From assembly GCA_964619125.1 (NCBI GenBank), contig CAZUCA010000080.1, forward strand, positions 1-11,015: a stretch of DNA of 11,015 bases, written 5' to 3'. The DNA comes from Owenweeksia sp964619125. Lineage in GTDB: Bacteria > Bacteroidota > Bacteroidia > Flavobacteriales > Schleiferiaceae. Shown one piece after another: positions 1 to 6,169 of this stretch; the stretch's first letter is position 1, and each line of letters opens with the position of its first letter. A model generated the notes under the pieces. The model saw only the letters and a list, made by a program, of their open reading frames with translations, was not told where the DNA came from and did no database searches. Position numbers and translations under genes: made by a program.

Positions 1-3
1 CGG

Positions 4-357
4 CTAGGTCTTTTTCTTACGTTTGCTGGATTTCGCCTTAGGGTTAAAGTTGAGGCAAAGGCTTACCCAGTATTCCAGATCATCTTCCTGGTCGATACCT
101 TCGGGGCTCACAAATACAAAGCCTTTCATGGGACGGCCGGTAAAATCCATGGGTCGGGCACCGTTTCTTTTTAAGGCATCCTGCTCCTGGTCGGGGTCAA
201 TGCGGGCCATAAGCTGGTTTTTCACCACTCCTACGCACATTTTATCGTTTACCATAAAGCACAGCCCACCCATCATTTTTTTCTCTTCAATGCTGGCAGC
301 AGCCCTGCCGTTCAGACAGCGGCGCAGGCGCTCGGCGAGATATTCATCATATGCCAT
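4..357 (-). CDS. TfoX N-terminal-domain (TfoX/Sxy-like) protein
   Basis: Complete 117-residue protein (ATG at 357, TAG at 4-6). The first ~95 residues fit the TfoX N-terminal domain: a start of the type MAYDEYLAERLRRCL, then EEKKMMGGLCFMVNDKMCVGV at about 24-44, a core ARPMDFTGRPMKGFVFVSP at 67-85, and a helix with EYWVSLCLNF near the end. The tail (KAKSSKRKKKT) is very basic. Full-length competence regulators of the Sxy/TfoX type also carry a C-terminal domain, which is absent here, so this is the common stand-alone N-domain form whose function is not established. It lies downstream of the strong terminator that follows the DUF2807 gene, so it probably has its own promoter in the ~30 bp before its start, but I could not pick one out. 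Family assignment is secure; role is unknown. Confidence 0.85.
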   Translation of the reverse strand: MAYDEYLAERLRRCLNGRAAASIEEKKMMGGLCFMVNDKMCVGVVKNQLMARIDPDQEQDALKRNGARPMDFTGRPMKGFVFVSPEGIDQEDDLEYWVSLCLNFNPKAKSSKRKKKT

Positions 358-384
358 CCGGATTGGGTTTAAAGAGTATAAGTT

Positions 385-415
385 AAAAAAAAACTCCGCT
401 GGTGAAGCGGAGTTT
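385..415 (-). terminator. Intrinsic terminator after the DUF2807 lipoprotein gene
   Basis: A perfect 10-bp stem (AAACTCCGCT at 391-400 against AGCGGAGTTT at 406-415) encloses a 5-nt loop. Read on the minus strand it is followed at once by a run of six T (385-390). It begins 16 bp after the stop of the gene ending at 432 and lies before the start of the TfoX-like gene at 357, so it should end the DUF2807 transcript and isolate the TfoX-like gene. Confidence 0.88.
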
Positions 416-431
416 TGGTATTTGGAGGCTG

Positions 432-1139
432 TTATTTTTGGATCACCCTGCCTGAGCCGGTAGTGATAATGGCGGTGGCCGGGCTGCCCTGATAATACAG
501 GTTACCACTGCCACTAAGGTTGGCATGCAGGTAATGGTTTACACTGATCCCGGCCTTGCCCGAGCCACTGATGTTTACCACAGCGGTATCACTTTGAAGT
601 TTCAGACCATAGTAATCACCGGACCCGCTGAGGTTAATAAATTGATAAGAACTGTGCCCTTCCAAATAAAGGTCACCTGATCCACTTAGCTCCACCGCGA
701 GCTCATCACATTGCAGATCATGGTGAATATCGCCGGAGCCACTGATGCTAAGATGGCATTGGGAAGTATGGTATGGATCCAAAACCACAATGCTGCCGGA
801 GCCTGATACCTCCAGCTCTGTTAGAGTCGGTAGGGTGAGGTATACCTTTATGGGCTCATAAGCCACTATGCAGTCTTTAACTTTAAGCTGAAATTTACCT
901 GAATTAACTTCGGCAATGAGTTCATCATGTATGTTTGACTGGGCTTCTATTTCCACCCTCAGCTCACTACCCTGGCTGATGTAAATATCTTCACTGCCGC
1001 TCAGTTCGAGCTGGCTGAAATCGTCAGTTTCGTAGGTTCTACTAACCACATTGCCACTGCCGGCGGAACAGTCGGCGGACTTGCCACAAGCACTTGCTAA
1101 AACGGCTATTGCCGTAAGGCTAAAGATGAGTTTTTTCAT
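432..1139 (-). CDS. Head GIN-domain (DUF2807) lipoprotein
   Basis: A 235-residue predicted lipoprotein: a short basic start (MKK), a hydrophobic segment 4-17 and a lipobox LASAC with the lipidated Cys at 18. The rest matches the DUF2807 'putative auto-transporter adhesin, head GIN domain' family, common in Bacteroidota. The clearest mark is a Ser-Gly-Ser-Gly (or close) turn at about 47, 112, 133, 152, 171, 191, 209 and 228; from 112 on the spacing is 18-21 residues, consistent with rungs of a beta-helix-like fold. It probably sits on the outer membrane or at the surface; the function of the family is poorly known. It appears to be a single-gene unit: candidate promoter at 1165-1198, strong terminator at 385-415. 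No clear surface-export signal was recognised after Cys18. Family call is firm; the adhesin label is only a family name. Confidence 0.88.
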   Translation of the reverse strand: MKKLIFSLTAIAVLASACGKSADCSAGSGNVVSRTYETDDFSQLELSGSEDIYISQGSELRVEIEAQSNIHDELIAEVNSGKFQLKVKDCIVAYEPIKVYLTLPTLTELEVSGSGSIVVLDPYHTSQCHLSISGSGDIHHDLQCDELAVELSGSGDLYLEGHSSYQFINLSGSGDYYGLKLQSDTAVVNISGSGKAGISVNHYLHANLSGSGNLYYQGSPATAIITTGSGRVIQK

Positions 1140-1164
1140 TTTGAGGTTTGCTTTTTTGACTCTG

Positions 1165-1198
1165 CAAAAGTGGCATCTGCAAGCCCATCAGCGCCAAA
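1165..1198 (-). promoter_or_regulatory. Candidate Bacteroidota-type promoter of the DUF2807 gene
   Basis: On the minus strand, TTTG (1198-1195) is followed after 22 nt by CACTTTTG (1172-1165), a 7/8 match to the TAnnTTTG -7 element known from Flavobacteriia. The spacing falls within the usual 17-23 nt. The motif ends 25 nt before the ATG at 1139, giving a short leader. This is a pattern match only. Confidence 0.45.
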
Positions 1199-1204
1199 GA
1201 ATAT

Positions 1205-1241
1205 TCCCGCTCGGGATCTGGGCCCATTAAAATGGGACCAG
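1205..1241 (-). terminator. Weak hairpins after the prenyltransferase gene
   Basis: About 20 bp after the stop of the UbiA-family gene, CTGG (1218-1221) and CCCAT (1223-1227) pair with ATGGG (1232-1236) and CCAG (1238-1241), with one G-A mismatch and a TAAA loop. A small second stem TCCC/GGGA lies at 1205-1216. No solid U tract follows, only a T-containing stretch near 1196-1205. It could slow or end transcription of the mevalonate operon, but readthrough into the DUF2807 gene is possible. Confidence 0.3.
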
Positions 1242-1261
1242 GGCTGGTTCAGGCGGATTAC

Positions 1262-2146
1262 TTAGCGCAGACCAAACAGCATCAAGCCGAGAATACCACC
1301 GATGATCAGGAGGCGATATAGATTGTTGAGGTAATGGTAATGTTGCTTTTTTTCGGCCAGCCAAAGCATGATGAGGGAGGCAAACACGCCGAGGCCACCG
1401 GCAAAGAGATAATAACTGATGCCGCTGAAGGCGGTTTTATAAAAAATAAGGCCGGCCGGTATGGCGCCAATCAGGGCGAAGGCGGTAATCAGCCATTTGG
1501 TGCTTCTCACACCCAGTGTAACCGGCAGAGTATGGTAACCAATAATTACATCGCCTTTAAGGGCCTCGAGATCCTTAATGATTTCGCGGATAAAAATGAT
1601 CAGCAGCATAAAGCTGACGTAGGTGAAAATAAGCAGGTCTTCGAGGTGGTAGTAGATGAAAATGGCGAAGAAGGGCGTGATGGCCAGTAAGGCCGCCGCC
1701 AGGTTCCCGATAAAGGTGATCTTTTTGAGCTTGTGGGAGTAAAACCACAGAAGGAAGATGAAGGCCGAGAAGTAGAGAAATACATTAAAGCTTACCAGTA
1801 AACCCAGCAAGGCTCCGATTACATTAAAGAGAAAGTAAAGCCGCAGGGCGGTACTCTGCTTTACAATCTTTTCGTAGATGGTTTTATTGGGACGATTAAT
1901 CAGGTCCTTTTCGAGGTCATAAAAGTTGTTGATTATGTAGCCCCCCGACACGCAGAAAAGGGAGGCAAACACAATGTAGTGCAGGTTGGGGTTACTGAGG
2001 GTACGTAGCCAGCGCGAAGGTTCGTTGAGCAAAAAGATTACCGCCAGGTACTGCGACAGGGCCAGGAAAAATATGTTATACCACCTCACCATCGAAAGCA
2101 AGGCAGAAAGCTTAAAGAGGAGCAGCCTTTGCTTTCTGGAGAGCAT
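1262..2146 (-). CDS. UbiA-family prenyltransferase (possible (geranylgeranyl)glycerol-phosphate type)
   Basis: A 294-residue, very hydrophobic protein with about eight or nine membrane segments. It has the two Asp-rich loops of the UbiA superfamily. The first is NNFYDLEKD at 73-81, where the usual N-D-x-x-D-x-x-x-D reads N-N-x-x-D-x-x-x-D, followed by INRPNK. The second is REIIKDLEALKGD at 187-199, with Asp192 and Asp199. These bind Mg2+ and the prenyl diphosphate, and the enzyme would move a polyprenyl chain onto a lipid or aromatic acceptor in the inner membrane. Homologues in this position in Flavobacteriia are often annotated as geranylgeranylglycerol-phosphate geranylgeranyltransferase; the true acceptor is not shown by the sequence. 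The gene starts with ATG only 5 bp after the mevalonate kinase stop, the last gene of the fabD-mvaD operon, so it is probably supplied by that pathway. Superfamily call is firm; substrate is inferred. Confidence 0.82.
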   Translation of the reverse strand: MLSRKQRLLLFKLSALLSMVRWYNIFFLALSQYLAVIFLLNEPSRWLRTLSNPNLHYIVFASLFCVSGGYIINNFYDLEKDLINRPNKTIYEKIVKQSTALRLYFLFNVIGALLGLLVSFNVFLYFSAFIFLLWFYSHKLKKITFIGNLAAALLAITPFFAIFIYYHLEDLLIFTYVSFMLLIIFIREIIKDLEALKGDVIIGYHTLPVTLGVRSTKWLITAFALIGAIPAGLIFYKTAFSGISYYLFAGGLGVFASLIMLWLAEKKQHYHYLNNLYRLLIIGGILGLMLFGLR

Positions 2147-2151
2147 CGGGC

Positions 2152-3090
2152 TTAGAAGCGATGAATAAGTTCTGGTTGATAATCCTTCAGCATGGCCCGG
2201 GCCTTGTCATAGTCCGGAGTAAAGCCCAGCACAAAGCCACCACCACCGGAGCCACAAAGCTTGAGGTAGTAAGCATTGGTTTCAATGCCCTTTTTCCACA
2301 GTGCGTGTACACTCTGGGGAATCATGGGGGTGAAATATTCCAGTACCAGGTTGCTGAGTTTCTTGAGGTTACTGAAAAGCGGCTTGCTGTCGCCTTTCAG
2401 GAAAGCCTGAATGCAGGCGTCGTTGTACCTGGTGAACTCATCCTTCATCAGCTGGCGGAAGCCCTGGTTTTTCATCTTTTCCATAAAGATGTTTACCATG
2501 GGCTGGGTTTCGCCGGGTTGCCCGCTGTTGAGCAGGAAAATAGCGCCTTTGCCGCGGCCGGGTTCGGGCAGGGTAACAGTGCCGAGGTCTTCCTTAGAGC
2601 TGATCAGTACCGGTAATTTCAGGTAGCAGATCAAAGGATCGAGGCCACTGCTCTTGCCGTGGAAGTAGGATTCCATCTGCCCAAAAAGCTGCTTAAGACG
2701 GATAATTGAATCTTTGTCAATATCCTCTTCGGGATCAATTCTGTTGGCGGCATATTTGTCGTAAATGGCCGCCACCAGGGCTCCACTACTACCTACTCCA
2801 TATCCTTCAGGAATACTGCTATCAAAGTAAAATCCCCTTTCAAGGTCCTGGCGCAGGTCGTCAAGGCGCAATTCGGCGATAAGCTCACCACTGGCCTGCA
2901 TTTCCTGCAGGTAGCCTAAAAACTGCCACAGGTGCTCATTGGATTTTTTGGCTTTGCCTTCCAGATGCTTTTCCTGCTTAAAAGCACCACGGTAAAAGTT
3001 GTAGGGAATGGAGAGACCCTGCGAGTCGTTAATGATGCCATACTCCCCGAAGAGCAGGATCTTAGCGTAATATAGCGGGTTCTTTGTCAT
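2152..3090 (-). CDS. mvk: Mevalonate kinase (divergent bacterial GHMP kinase)
   Basis: A 312-residue GHMP-family kinase. It would phosphorylate mevalonate with ATP in the cytosol, the first dedicated kinase step towards isopentenyl diphosphate. Motif 1 is AKILLFGEYGII (9-20), with Lys10 where mevalonate kinases have their active-site Lys. The ATP loop is EGYGVGSSGALVAA (95-108). Glu140 and Asp151 in the segment ending HGKSSGLDP correspond to the Mg-binding Glu and catalytic Asp; they are 11 residues apart, as I recall for animal mevalonate kinase. Motif 3 is CGSGGGG (279-285). The protein is shorter than animal enzymes. Flavobacterial mevalonate-pathway kinases are known to be distant from classical ones, so a phosphomevalonate kinase role cannot be fully excluded, but the HGxxSGxD motif favours mevalonate kinase. 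Its ATG shares one base with the mvaD stop (TAATG), which suggests translational coupling. No second pathway kinase lies in the window. Confidence 0.85.
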   Translation of the reverse strand: MTKNPLYYAKILLFGEYGIINDSQGLSIPYNFYRGAFKQEKHLEGKAKKSNEHLWQFLGYLQEMQASGELIAELRLDDLRQDLERGFYFDSSIPEGYGVGSSGALVAAIYDKYAANRIDPEEDIDKDSIIRLKQLFGQMESYFHGKSSGLDPLICYLKLPVLISSKEDLGTVTLPEPGRGKGAIFLLNSGQPGETQPMVNIFMEKMKNQGFRQLMKDEFTRYNDACIQAFLKGDSKPLFSNLKKLSNLVLEYFTPMIPQSVHALWKKGIETNAYYLKLCGSGGGGFVLGFTPDYDKARAMLKDYQPELIHRF

Positions 3091-4124
3091 TAGCTTAGCT
3101 TAAGCGGACCTTGTCCAACACGATCGCAAATATACTGTCCGTTTTTTAAATGGCTTGATAACGAATCGTTAACGAACTCTTTCACCTGAGGTTCTATCGA
3201 CTGAGGAAAGAGCAGGTGTACGTTGGCCCCGGCATCGAGGGTGAAATAGAGCGGGTTTTTGGTTTCGCGCCGGTATTGCCACACTTTTTCGAGAATGCTG
3301 AGGGTATTGGGCTTCATCAGGATAAAGTAAGGGTGTGAGCTCATCATCATGGCATGAAGGGTGAGGGCTTCACTTTCCACTAATTCTCCAAAGCCGCTGA
3401 GGTCACCACTTTTCATCAGGTTGCTCAGTTTGCTAAGGTTGTCGTGAGCCTGTAAAAAGCGACGCTGGGCGAAGGGGTGTCCGTCCATCAGGTTGTGGCC
3501 GGCGGTGCTGCTTACACTCTTTGATCCTACTTCCACCAACAGCACATAGTCACAAAAGCTGTTAAAAACTTCATCCACCTCCCCTGAATAGGGCACAGCA
3601 TATTCGTCACTGCTGTCAGGCAGTCCTGCAAATTGTCCCCACTCCACCAGACCGCCATATACCGAACGGCTGGCACTGCCTGATCCCAGGCGGGCCCACT
3701 CACTGGCCTTGCGATAAAAATCTTTTTCCTTCTCGCCCAATAGTTCCTCCCTGATGGAGAGCAGGCAAAGGGCGAGGGCACTCATACCCGAGGCGCTGCT
3801 GGCGATTCCGCTGCTGTGGGGGAAACTATTGTGGGTATTGATTCTGAAGTGGTAGTCCTCAAGAAAGGGCGCCTCCGTGGCGATGCGGTCAAAAAAGCTT
3901 TCAATTTTGGGGCGAAAGCCAGCCTGCTCAACCCCGTCTAAAAGCACCTCCACCGAAAAACGCGCATCGGTTTCCTTCGTTTCCAGGCTAAGTTCAGTTT
4001 CGGTATGGCAGGCGTCAAGGGTAAAACTGAGGCTGGGGTTGGCAGGTATCTGTCGGGCATACTTACCCCAGTATTTTACCAGGGCTATATTGCTGTGGCT
4101 ACGCCAGGCGGCACTTTTTATCAA
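3090..4124 (-). CDS. mvaD: Diphosphomevalonate decarboxylase
   Basis: A 344-residue GHMP-fold enzyme that converts mevalonate 5-diphosphate to isopentenyl diphosphate with ATP and loss of CO2. Diagnostic segments: SNIALVKYWGK (11-21) followed by QIPANPSLSFTLD, the nucleotide loop SSGIASSASG (104-113), GSGSASRSVYGG (147-158) with the conserved Arg153, and TLDAGANVH (295-303) with Asp297 as the expected catalytic Asp. The start is unusual. There is no ATG; the best choice is TTG at 4124-4122, which overlaps the TGA of the upstream lipoprotein gene as TTGA. An ATT at 4133-4131 is the other in-frame possibility before a stop at 4154-4152. The 3' end overlaps the kinase start by one base. The overlaps imply tight co-translation with both neighbours. 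Function is very well supported; the exact start is less certain. Confidence 0.93.
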   Translation of the reverse strand: MIKSAAWRSHSNIALVKYWGKYARQIPANPSLSFTLDACHTETELSLETKETDARFSVEVLLDGVEQAGFRPKIESFFDRIATEAPFLEDYHFRINTHNSFPHSSGIASSASGMSALALCLLSIREELLGEKEKDFYRKASEWARLGSGSASRSVYGGLVEWGQFAGLPDSSDEYAVPYSGEVDEVFNSFCDYVLLVEVGSKSVSSTAGHNLMDGHPFAQRRFLQAHDNLSKLSNLMKSGDLSGFGELVESEALTLHAMMMSSHPYFILMKPNTLSILEKVWQYRRETKNPLYFTLDAGANVHLLFPQSIEPQVKEFVNDSLSSHLKNGQYICDRVGQGPLKLS

Positions 4125-4666
4125 GGCACTAATGTTTTTTGGGCGATAAGTTTACGAAGTTCTACGGCTTCTTTGACCATCAGGATCGATCGCAACTTAA
4201 TACTGTCAGTTTTTGGGTTTTGTCGCTCATCATTTTTGAGGGCAAAAACCAATTCATTCAAAACGTAATAAAATTCATAACGGGAGGAGTCTGACTCCTC
4301 CCTTAAGTAGCTATAGATAAGTTTACCTTCCTTATCAAAGTGAAATTCTTCCAGCCGGTTGCCACGGTTGTTTTTTCCTTCCAGGGCAATCATCCGCAAG
4401 CCACTTTTATTGCTGTAAAAGCGCAACTGCTCCCAGTAAGCGTACTCAGTGTCAATTAAATCCTGGTTTACTGAGTCGAGCGTAATTAGCCGCATGTCAC
4501 GCTTACGGCGGTGTTTTTCTACTTTAGTATTTACCGAATCGACATGAGCCCTTAGGGCACCGTCTCCGGTGGCAGCCTGGTAGAGAGGGTCGCTGTTGTC
4601 ACTTCCCATATTGCAGGCTACCAGTAGCATGCAGGCGGCCAGGCTGAAGAATTTCCATTTTGTCAT
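4121..4666 (-). CDS. Unknown lipoprotein in the fabD-mevalonate operon
   Basis: A 181-residue protein I do not recognise. The N-terminus MTKWKFFSLAACMLLVAC is a lipoprotein signal with the lipobox Cys at 18. The mature part is highly charged. Residues ~40-65 are rich in Lys/Arg/Asp and likely helical; a central segment (80-115) has aromatic beta-like stretches such as EFHFDKEGKLIYSYLRE; the C-terminal third is a Lys/Leu-rich helix. No further membrane segment is visible, so it is expected to be anchored in the outer membrane facing the periplasm or surface. It overlaps fabD by one base (TAATG) and mvaD by four (TTGA), so it is certainly part of that operon. A link to lipid or envelope metabolism is only suggested by context. 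Confidence 0.75.
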   Translation of the reverse strand: MTKWKFFSLAACMLLVACNMGSDNSDPLYQAATGDGALRAHVDSVNTKVEKHRRKRDMRLITLDSVNQDLIDTEYAYWEQLRFYSNKSGLRMIALEGKNNRGNRLEEFHFDKEGKLIYSYLREESDSSRYEFYYVLNELVFALKNDERQNPKTDSIKLRSILMVKEAVELRKLIAQKTLVP

Positions 4667-5538
4667 TAAGCACTTTTGGTATCGGCGCTGCGGTCTATTT
4701 TTTTAACCAGCCCCTGCAGCACTTTACCAGGGCCTACCTCTATAAACTCAGTAGCTCCGTCTTTGATCATTTGCTGTACACTTTGGGTCCATTTTACCGG
4801 GGCGGTAAGCTGGGCATTGAGGTTGAATTTTATCTCCTCAGGATTGGTCACCGCGGTGGTGGTCACATTTTGATAGATGGGGCAGCGGGGTGTGTTAAAG
4901 CTTGCTGCTTCTATGGCTGCTGCCAGCTTTTCCTGGGCCGGCTTCATCAGCGGCGAATGGAAGGCACCTCCAACCGGTAGCTTGAGGGCACGTTTCGCGC
5001 CCATCTCTTTTAACTTTTCAATGGCCAGGGTGATAGCGCCTTCTGAACCACTGATCACCAGTTGACCAGGGCAATTGTAATTGGCAGGCACTACGATGCC
5101 GTCAATTTCACGACACACCTGCTCCACTGCGCTGTCTTCCAGACCCAGTACTGCGGCCATGGTGCTTGGTTTTTGCTCACAGGCATACTGCATGGCCTGG
5201 GCGCGCTGACTTACCAGCTTAAGACCGTCATCAAAAGAGAGACAATCGGCGGCTACCAGGGCCGAAAATTCGCCCAGTGAGTGGCCGGCCACCATAGCGG
5301 GATTAAAATCAGCCAGAGTTTTGGCCAGAATTACCGAATGCAGAAATACCGCTGGCTGGGTCACCTTGGTTTCCTTCAGGTCTTCAGCACTGCCCTCAAA
5401 CATAATATCGGTTATGCGGAAACCGAGTATTTCATTGGCGCGTTCAAAGAGCTTCCGCGCGCTTTCATTGCTTTCATAAAGATCCTTGCCCATACCGGGG
5501 AACTGGGCCCCTTGTCCGGGGAAGATATATGCAGTCAT
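4666..5538 (-). CDS. fabD: Malonyl-CoA:acyl-carrier-protein transacylase
   Basis: A 290-residue FabD. It moves malonyl groups from CoA to acyl carrier protein, loading the elongation unit for type II fatty-acid synthesis in the cytosol. It starts with IFPGQGAQFPGMG (5-17), has the nucleophile elbow GHSLGEFSAL with catalytic Ser87, Arg112 in QRAQAM for the malonyl carboxylate, and the catalytic His194 in GAFHSPLM. The C-terminus has EVGPGKVLQGLVKKI. Length is typical. It is the first gene of a tightly packed unit with a lipoprotein, mvaD, mevalonate kinase and a UbiA prenyltransferase, and its stop overlaps the next start by one base (TAATG). It is not beside the usual fabH/fabG/acpP genes here. 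A 124-bp gap separates it from the upstream pterin-synthase gene. Confidence 0.96.
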   Translation of the reverse strand: MTAYIFPGQGAQFPGMGKDLYESNESARKLFERANEILGFRITDIMFEGSAEDLKETKVTQPAVFLHSVILAKTLADFNPAMVAGHSLGEFSALVAADCLSFDDGLKLVSQRAQAMQYACEQKPSTMAAVLGLEDSAVEQVCREIDGIVVPANYNCPGQLVISGSEGAITLAIEKLKEMGAKRALKLPVGGAFHSPLMKPAQEKLAAAIEAASFNTPRCPIYQNVTTTAVTNPEEIKFNLNAQLTAPVKWTQSVQQMIKDGATEFIEVGPGKVLQGLVKKIDRSADTKSA

Positions 5539-5662
5539 AGTCAGATGTTAGATTTAAATATTTTCAAGTGAGACCTGAGATTAGTCTTGGTTTTAAAAGC
5601 TTGATTTATATAAGCTAAGGCAGTGTTCAGAGTTCACAGCCGGTGATGGTTAGCAGCAGGCC
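5539..5662 (-). other. Leader region of the fabD operon
   Basis: This 124-bp gap between the pterin-synthase gene and fabD is AT-rich near fabD (for example TATTTAAATC on the minus strand). It should carry the operon promoter if fabD is not read through from upstream. I found only poor matches to TAnnTTTG (such as TAGCTTAT) and no suitably spaced TTG, and no clear terminator for the upstream gene. No small reading frame with coding character was seen. Confidence 0.3.
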
Positions 5663-6079
5663 TTAGCCTTCACCAAAATATTCCACCGCGTTGTTAAGGG
5701 TTTCATCGAGGCGCACCTTATAGAGCTCACAGCCATGGCTGGCAATCTCGGGTTGAATCACCTTCCAGATTTCGGCGGCCAGAACCTCGGTGCTGCTGAA
5801 TTTTCCCTTCATGAAATCAACATCATGGTTGAGGTTGCTGTGGTCCAGCTTCTCAATGATATTTTTTTTGATGATTTTTTTGAGATCCACCAGGTTCATC
5901 ACGAAACCGGTGTCAGGGTTGATTTTACCCCGTACCGTAACCGTGAGGGTGTAGTTGTGGCCGTGAAAATTCTTGTTGGCGCACTTGCCAAAGACCTCGC
6001 TGTTTTTCTCCTCGCTCCAGTTGGGATTGTACAGTTGGTGGGCTGCACTGAATCTTTCCTTGCGTTCAATGTAAATCAT
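5663..6079 (-). CDS. queD: 6-carboxytetrahydropterin synthase / 6-pyruvoyl-tetrahydropterin synthase family protein
   Basis: A 138-residue cytosolic enzyme of the PTPS/QueD family, which converts 7,8-dihydroneopterin triphosphate to a 6-substituted tetrahydropterin; in bacteria this usually feeds queuosine (7-deazaguanine) synthesis. Zinc ligands are His14 (AAH), His39 and His41 (FHGHNY). Cys33 is the expected catalytic Cys, Asp79-His80 (LDHSNLNHD) complete the catalytic set, and Glu98 (STEVLAAEIW) and Glu126 (DETLNN) fit the pterin-binding positions. The Cys lies five residues before HGH (C-x5-HGH), as in animal-type PTPS; the E. coli QueD pattern is C-x3-HGH. I chose ATG at 6079. A TTG two codons upstream (6085) is in frame but lies inside a TAnnTTTG-like sequence and adds only Met-Ala. 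No other queuosine gene is in the window, so the product is inferred from the family. Confidence 0.88.
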   Translation of the reverse strand: MIYIERKERFSAAHQLYNPNWSEEKNSEVFGKCANKNFHGHNYTLTVTVRGKINPDTGFVMNLVDLKKIIKKNIIEKLDHSNLNHDVDFMKGKFSSTEVLAAEIWKVIQPEIASHGCELYKVRLDETLNNAVEYFGEG

Positions 6080-6098
6080 TGCCAAAGCTAAATTTGGG

Positions 6099-6106
6099 CA
6101 AAGATA
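6099..6106 (-). promoter_or_regulatory. Candidate -7 element of the queD promoter
   Basis: The minus strand reads TATCTTTG at 6106-6099, an exact match to the TAnnTTTG -7 element of Flavobacteriia, 19 nt before the ATG at 6079. The -33 partner is poor: CTG at 6131-6129 with a 22-nt spacer. A second exact match, TAGCTTTG (6090-6083), lies too close to the start to be the main one. Confidence 0.42.
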
Positions 6107-6124
6107 AGCCGGTAGCCGGGAGTA

Positions 6125-6161
6125 TGGCCAGAAAGGGCTTAATAATAAGCCAGCTTGGCCA
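6125..6161 (-). other. Nested inverted repeat between the cupin gene and queD
   Basis: The inner stem is a perfect GGCTTA/TAAGCC (6136-6141 with 6146-6151) around an ATAA loop. An outer pair of TGGCCA (6125-6130 and 6156-6161) can form a second 6-bp stem, separated by 5- and 4-nt internal loops. It lies 9 bp after the cupin stop and before the candidate queD promoter. There is no U tract, so it is at best a weak terminator; an mRNA-stability or regulatory role is equally possible. Confidence 0.4.
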
Positions 6162-6169
6162 CGCTAACC

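Noticed and set aside
4..357. Competence regulator (full TfoX/Sxy)
   Set aside because: Only the N-terminal domain is present, so a natural-competence role is not supported.
2161..2616. Plus-strand open frame of about 150 codons opposite mevalonate kinase
   Set aside because: The opposite strand has full GHMP kinase motifs; the plus frame has no recognisable domain and is a mirror of codon bias.
6080..6085. TTG at 6085 as start of the pterin synthase
   Set aside because: ATG at 6079 gives the usual MIYIERKE start; the TTG lies within a TAGCTTTG sequence and adds only two residues.
6080..6169. preQ1 riboswitch before queD
   Set aside because: No preQ1 aptamer-like arrangement was recognised; the visible hairpins lie upstream of the candidate promoter and would not be in the leader.
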